Shown here: positions 6,091 through 8,694 of the stretch, piece by piece | How the letters are laid out: each line of letters starts with the position of its first letter | How positions within the stretch are numbered: the stretch's first letter is position 1 | DNA from: Proteobacteria bacterium UBA7821 | Lineage (GTDB): Bacteria; Pseudomonadota; Gammaproteobacteria; Comchoanobacterales; Comchoanobacteraceae | Reading direction: 5' to 3' | DNA length: 8,694 nucleotides | Assembly: GCA_002480165.1 (NCBI GenBank) | Contig: DLBP01000056.1 | Span: 1 to 8,694 of the forward strand | Notes under the pieces: generated by a model | The model's input: the letters and a program-made list of their open reading frames with translations, nothing else | The model's database searches: none | What the model was told of the DNA's origin: nothing | Position numbers and translations under genes: made by a program

Positions 6091-6762
6091 TTAGCGTGAC
6101 GTTTTTTTTGATCGGTATTTAAATGGTAAATTGCTATTTTTGAGTGGATCGAATTGGCTGTGGTTAACAATATGGCAAAATAGTTTGGCGGTTTGTTCGG
6201 CGTCGTAGAGTGCTGAGTGTGCTTCGTTTAAGTCATGTTGAATTCGGCAGGCATGCATCGCTCTTGCTAGTACGGTCTGGCCAAATATTAGGGCGCTTAG
6301 TGTGGCTGTATCAAACACACAGAATTGGTGTATGTCTTGTTTGATCTGACATCTTCTACTAGCTTGGATTAGAAACCCTAGGTCAAAATTGACGTTGTGA
6401 CCAGTTAGAATAGCTTTTCTGCACTGATGTTTCTTGAGTTCGCTTGCGATGTGGAGGTTAATATCTTCTAATAAAGCCCTTTCTGTAACGGCCTGTCTGA
6501 ACGGGTGATCTGGCCTAATGCCATGTATTTCCATGGCTTTTGGATCAAACTTGGCGTTTTTGAAGGGCTCGACATGGTAGTGAAGAGTCTTGTCGGGCAC
6601 TAGCGTTGTGCCGTCATAAGCCAAAAAAACCAGCGCAACCTCCAAAACAGCATGGTTATAACAATCTAAACCACTTGTTTCAAGGTCTACAACAACGGGA
6701 AGGCTGTTGAAACGATCTTTGAAATTGTGATTTAAAGCGCCCATACTATTGTTGCTTCTCAT
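6091..6762 (-). CDS. rnt: Ribonuclease T
   Basis: A DnaQ-like 3'-5' exoribonuclease that trims the CCA end of tRNA and the 3' ends of 5S and other stable RNAs, acting as a dimer. From the ATG at 6762 (223 residues) the DEDDh catalytic set is Asp26 and Glu28 (VVDLETSG), Asp127 (GHNVNFD), His182 and Asp187 (HSALYDAEQTA); the E. coli residues are numbered almost identically, which supports this start. LHYHVEPF and ALIFGQTVLARA also match RNase T. No strong SD precedes 6762. Another ATG at 6744 has GAGAAG 10 nt upstream, and a TTG at 6774 is possible. The C-terminus ends in a basic tail (KYRSKKTSR). It follows the cold-shock gene by 39 bp on the same strand with no visible terminator, so co-transcription is likely. 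Confidence 0.95.
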   Translation of the reverse strand: MRSNNSMGALNHNFKDRFNSLPVVVDLETSGLDCYNHAVLEVALVFLAYDGTTLVPDKTLHYHVEPFKNAKFDPKAMEIHGIRPDHPFRQAVTERALLEDINLHIASELKKHQCRKAILTGHNVNFDLGFLIQASRRCQIKQDIHQFCVFDTATLSALIFGQTVLARAMHACRIQHDLNEAHSALYDAEQTAKLFCHIVNHSQFDPLKNSNLPFKYRSKKTSR

Positions 6763-6801
6763 CAAAGTAAGCAAAGAAATTTAGCTGGTTTTCAAGCGAT
6801 T

Positions 6802-7011
6802 TTAGTCATCAACTAGCTGAACATCGATAGCTGATTGTCGATCGTTTCTATCTTCGATAGAGTATGACACTTTTTGACCATCATCAAGGCCTTGCAATCC
6901 TGATTGGGATAAAGAGCTGATGTGAACAAAAATATCTTTTTGGCTGTCATCAGGTTTGATGAACCCGTAGCCTTTGGTGGTGTTGAACCACTTTACTGTA
7001 CCTGTTGGCAT
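6802..7011 (-). CDS. Cold-shock protein, CspA family
   Basis: A 69-residue single-domain nucleic-acid-binding protein of the OB fold, a normal length for CspA/CspE proteins, which melt RNA secondary structure and act as RNA chaperones. RNP1 is KGYGFI (13-18) and RNP2 is DIFVHI (26-31); the start GTVKWFN is typical. AGGA lies 6 nt before the ATG. The paralogue (CspA, CspC, CspD, CspE) cannot be told apart here, so I give no symbol. The upstream 108 bp on the same strand are AT-rich, with a candidate -10 and a hairpin, which could give a structured leader of the sort often seen in cold-shock genes. Rnt follows 39 bp downstream. Confidence 0.96.
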   Translation of the reverse strand: MPTGTVKWFNTTKGYGFIKPDDSQKDIFVHISSLSQSGLQGLDDGQKVSYSIEDRNDRQSAIDVQLVDD

Positions 7012-7032
7012 GTTTTTTCCTGTTAGTTTGGT

Positions 7033-7062
7033 TAAAAGAAATTAGCACTAATATTGCTAATT
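7033..7062 (-). terminator. Hairpin with U-rich tail in the cold-shock leader (terminator or attenuator candidate)
   Basis: Read on the minus strand, AATTAGCA, a 7-nt loop ATATTAG and TGCTAATT form an 8-bp perfect stem (7040-7062), followed by TCTTTT. It could terminate the permease transcript. It also falls inside the likely 5' leader of the cold-shock gene, where it might act as an attenuator. The stem has only two G-C pairs, so it would be weak at normal temperature. Confidence 0.45.
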
Positions 7063-7094
7063 CCTAATTAAAGCACATCAAATAGAATAAATCT

Positions 7095-7100
7095 AGTATA
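7095..7100 (-). promoter_or_regulatory. Candidate -10 element for the cold-shock gene
   Basis: TATACT on the minus strand (five of six matches) predicts a start near 7088 and a leader of about 77 nt. No good -35 is found at 16-18 bp, so this is weak. Confidence 0.25.
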
Positions 7101-7119
7101 TTTTTCGGTTTTGTTTCAT

Positions 7120-8109
7120 TCAGACGAACAGGAAACAAGCATAGCCAATCAAACATGCGATAATGAATCCATAAATGGTCGATAGAATGGCAGCTTGAGG
7201 AGCAACTGCAAAAATGGGAAAGAAAGCATCGCCATTCGTACTGATTGAATTACTCAGTTGAGCGGCTAATGGGATCAGGTGCTCACTATACAGTGAGGCG
7301 ACAATGATTTGCGGTCCACAGCTTGGGATTGTGCCTATGATGCCAGTCACCAGTGGTAGCCACATCAGTTGTTTATCTAATAATTGGTGAATGTTGGAAA
7401 CGATTGCGCCATGGAAAAAAGCAAGCAAGACATAGCCAAATAAAATCCACTTAAGAAGAAAATTACACGATGCGATTACCTGGCTTTGTTGGCCATGGCT
7501 GTGATTGTTTCGATTCAGTGCGTTCATAGCTGTCGGCCACAGTATCGCTACTATGGTCAACCATGCAATTAAATTAAACCAAAAGGGGGAAGCCGCTTGA
7601 TTGAAGTACTCAGCCAATGCCAGTGTGGTTGCCAGACTCATTGATGTATACCAGTAAAGACAGTACGCTTTTGAAAAATGTTTATGGCAACACTCGTCAG
7701 ATAGCTCCTGACAATAACGACTTGGTTGTGTCGCTAGACGGTGGCGATGGCTAACTAGGATGCCAACTAGAATGCCTGCTAGGATATTGGTGGCTATAAT
7801 GAGGCAGTAGGTGGCTGGCTCTAGGCTGAGCAGGACGAATGCAGCATCTCCCATTGTTGCAGTTAAAGCTGCAATCAGACACGCTGGTGGTAATTGTCCA
7901 CTGGCGTATTGTTTTAATATGATCATGATACCGGCACAGCCGGGGAACCCACCAAGAAAGCTTGATAGTGCAATATTTGCATGAGGTGACTGGTGATTAA
8001 ACTTGAGAGAGATCCTTGTGTTATCATGGATTATTTGATACAATAGCATTGTTATAAATACAAATGGAATCATATCCATAATGCCACTTGATATCTGTTC
8101 TATTGCCAT
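7120..8109 (-). CDS. ArsP_2/DUF2899-type putative heavy-metal (manganese?) permease
   Basis: A 329-residue integral inner-membrane protein with about eight to ten hydrophobic segments. It resembles the putative heavy-metal exporter family ArsP_2 (DUF2899), whose members are often annotated as putative manganese transporters. An internal duplication is visible: GGFPGCAG (53-60) followed by TMGDAAF (85-91) is echoed by GTIPSCGP (259-266) and TNGDAFF (291-297), as expected for an inverted two-fold repeat with the Cys and Asp in the transport path. The polar middle contains possible metal ligands: HRHR at 121-124, CCHKH at 140-144 and HSHG at 203-206. The ATG at 8109 is preceded by GGGATAGGAAA. 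A good promoter lies just upstream, overlapping a near-palindrome. Family is inferred from motif pattern; the ion and direction are not shown by the sequence. Confidence 0.75.
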   Translation of the reverse strand: MAIEQISSGIMDMIPFVFITMLLYQIIHDNTRISLKFNHQSPHANIALSSFLGGFPGCAGIMIILKQYASGQLPPACLIAALTATMGDAAFVLLSLEPATYCLIIATNILAGILVGILVSHRHRLATQPSRYCQELSDECCHKHFSKAYCLYWYTSMSLATTLALAEYFNQAASPFWFNLIAWLTIVAILWPTAMNALNRNNHSHGQQSQVIASCNFLLKWILFGYVLLAFFHGAIVSNIHQLLDKQLMWLPLVTGIIGTIPSCGPQIIVASLYSEHLIPLAAQLSNSISTNGDAFFPIFAVAPQAAILSTIYGFIIACLIGYACFLFV

Positions 8110-8139
8110 TTTCCTATCCCTTATTCGAAGTCTGTGGTA

Positions 8140-8168
8140 GTTATAGACTCTATTAGATAAATTGTCTA
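8140..8168 (-). promoter_or_regulatory. Putative promoter of the permease gene
   Basis: On the minus strand TAGACA (8163-8168, five of six) is followed after 17 bp by TATAAC (8140-8145, five of six), predicting a start near 8133 and a leader of about 24 nt. The -35 begins at the stop codon of the TM2 gene. Confidence 0.55.
8154..8168. promoter_or_regulatory. Near-palindrome over the permease -35 (candidate operator)
   Basis: TAGATAAATTGTCTA is a 7+1+7 palindrome with one mismatched pair and covers the -35 and part of the spacer of the permease promoter. TAGAC at 8144-8148 overlaps the -10 edge and pairs with GTCTA at 8164-8168. A repressor site is plausible; no known box is recognised. Confidence 0.35.
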
Positions 8169-8441
8169 CAAGGACCCGTCTTCATCTTCTATAATGTGGG
8201 TATTTTGTTGCCATTCGTGCACCAGTTTGTTGTTGTTGTCTCGAAAGTTGCCTGTGACAATTAGAATGAAATCGATGACTATCCATATGCCCAGGCCCCC
8301 AAGCGTCAGGGCCATCAAGACCCCCGTGACTTTTCTATTAACATAGAATCGGTGAGCACCAAGCCAGCCTAGAAACCAGCACAGTGCTGCTGCTGTTAGG
8401 CGTGTTTTGTTGGAAATGTCTGATCTGTTAATTGATAGCAT
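8166..8441 (-). CDS. TM2-domain small membrane protein
   Basis: A 91-residue protein with the TM2 domain (two membrane helices joined by a short turn). From the ATG at 8441, the first helix (about 13-29) ends in the signature GWLGAHRFY (25-33), and the second spans about 40-63 with the conserved D-F in VIDFILI. The rest is a polar tail that is acidic near its end (EDEDG). The function of bacterial TM2 proteins is poorly known. No SD precedes ATG 8441; a TTG at 8471 would add ten residues that fall inside the promoter described next, so I prefer the ATG. The first codon would sit almost at the predicted transcript start. The permease gene lies 56 bp downstream on the same strand. Confidence 0.88.
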   Translation of the reverse strand: MLSINRSDISNKTRLTAAALCWFLGWLGAHRFYVNRKVTGVLMALTLGGLGIWIVIDFILIVTGNFRDNNNKLVHEWQQNTHIIEDEDGSL

Positions 8442-8446
8442 GTTAT

Positions 8447-8476
8447 ATAATACTATGTCGACAACTCCCAAGTCAA
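8447..8476 (-). promoter_or_regulatory. Putative promoter of the TM2 gene, start codon at +1
   Basis: TTGACT (8471-8476) and TATTAT (8447-8452) on the minus strand are separated by 18 bp. Transcription would start about 7 nt past the -10, at or next to the ATG at 8441, giving a leaderless or nearly leaderless mRNA. Confidence 0.45.
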
Positions 8477-8505
8477 GATGGTTTTGGCCTGCCTAGTTTT
8501 TTAAG

Positions 8506-8532
8506 TTGACAGGTTTGCTGTGATCGTATAAT
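8506..8532 (+). promoter_or_regulatory. Promoter with consensus hexamers upstream of the right-edge gene
   Basis: TTGACA (8506-8511) and TATAAT (8527-8532) both match consensus exactly, with a short 15-bp spacer. The predicted start is near 8539. A T-rich stretch lies just upstream (8497-8502). Confidence 0.6.
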
Positions 8533-8554
8533 CTTGAACCTATAAATCAATGAT

Positions 8555-8560
8555 GAGGAG
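8555..8560 (+). promoter_or_regulatory. Strong Shine-Dalgarno for the right-edge gene
   Basis: GAGGAG lies 6 nt before the ATG at 8567, the strongest ribosome binding site in the window, and fixes the start. Confidence 0.75.
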
Positions 8561-8566
8561 CCAGCG

Positions 8567-8694
8567 ATGACCCAAACTACCAATCCGAATAACCAAGAAT
8601 CGACAAACAGAAGTTCGCCTTTTAGCCGCGCTGTGTTGCAAGTAGCTCACAATATAAGAAGCGTCGGCGGCGGCGGTGAAGGCAGCAGCAGCAG
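8567..8694 (+). CDS. Unrecognised protein, N-terminal 42 codons only
   Basis: The gene runs off the right edge. It starts at ATG 8567 after a strong SD and a promoter with consensus hexamers, so it is very likely real. I do not recognise it. The first ~18 residues are rich in Thr, Asn, Gln and Ser with almost no hydrophobic residues (MTQTTNPNNQESTNRSS), followed by a short amphipathic stretch FSRAVLQVAHNI. It then enters low complexity encoded by GGC and AGC triplet runs (GGGG, then a Ser run at the edge). There is no Sec signal peptide. The polar start resembles the disordered N-termini of type III secreted proteins, but such composition is common in other disordered proteins too. Confidence 0.6.
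   Translation, partial: MTQTTNPNNQESTNRSSPFSRAVLQVAHNIRSVGGGGEGSSS

Noticed and set aside
6064..6108. Bulged hairpin at the end of the ligase gene followed by a run of eight T
   Set aside because: The stem (AAGcGTTTgAGG with CCTAAACCTT) has two bulges and the T run begins 11 nt later, inside rnt. It does not form a convincing intrinsic terminator.
8671..8694. GGC and AGC triplet runs as a CRISPR or insertion-site repeat
   Set aside because: They are in frame and encode Gly and Ser low complexity; no spacer structure or element ends are visible.

Overview
The window looks like a chromosomal segment of a gammaproteobacterium with mid-range GC (mid-40s percent by eye). The support is a close RNase T homologue (a largely gammaproteobacterial enzyme), a Kdo transferase for Gram-negative LPS, a C5-pathway hemL, a FadD-type acyl-CoA ligase and a CspA-type cold-shock protein. 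I cannot name the genus.

Layout, left to right. (1) 1-1036, plus strand: the 3' end of a protein whose pattern suggests the cytoplasmic C-terminus of the FlhA/SctV type III export gate. It is followed, with translational coupling, by an unrecognised hydrophobic protein of about 200 aa. (2) 1007-1809, minus strand: a rubredoxin and an alpha/beta hydrolase joined by an ATGA stop/start overlap. The hydrolase converges on the unknown gene and overlaps its 3' end by 30 bp, where an 18-bp tandem repeat lies. (3) 1885-6084, plus strand: a divergent hemL, waaA overlapping hemL by 23 bp, then a fadD-like ligase after a short gap that may hold its own promoter. (4) 6091-8441, minus strand: rnt, a cold-shock gene, a multi-spanning ArsP_2/DUF2899-type metal permease, and a small TM2-domain protein. 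(5) 8567-end, plus strand: the first 42 codons of an unrecognised gene with consensus -35 and -10 hexamers, a strong Shine-Dalgarno and a Ser/Thr/Asn/Gln-rich start.

Most genes are housekeeping. The points most worth checking are: the possible type III export component at the left edge together with the secretion-signal-like N-terminus at the right edge; the HemL lacking the usual gating-loop motif; the similar TAGACT...TTGTCTA half-site pairs around the putative fadD and permease promoters, whose spans differ by 10 bp; a TM2 gene that may be transcribed as a leaderless mRNA; and a hairpin with a U-rich tail in the cold-shock leader. No RNA gene, CRISPR array, insertion sequence or phage gene was seen.
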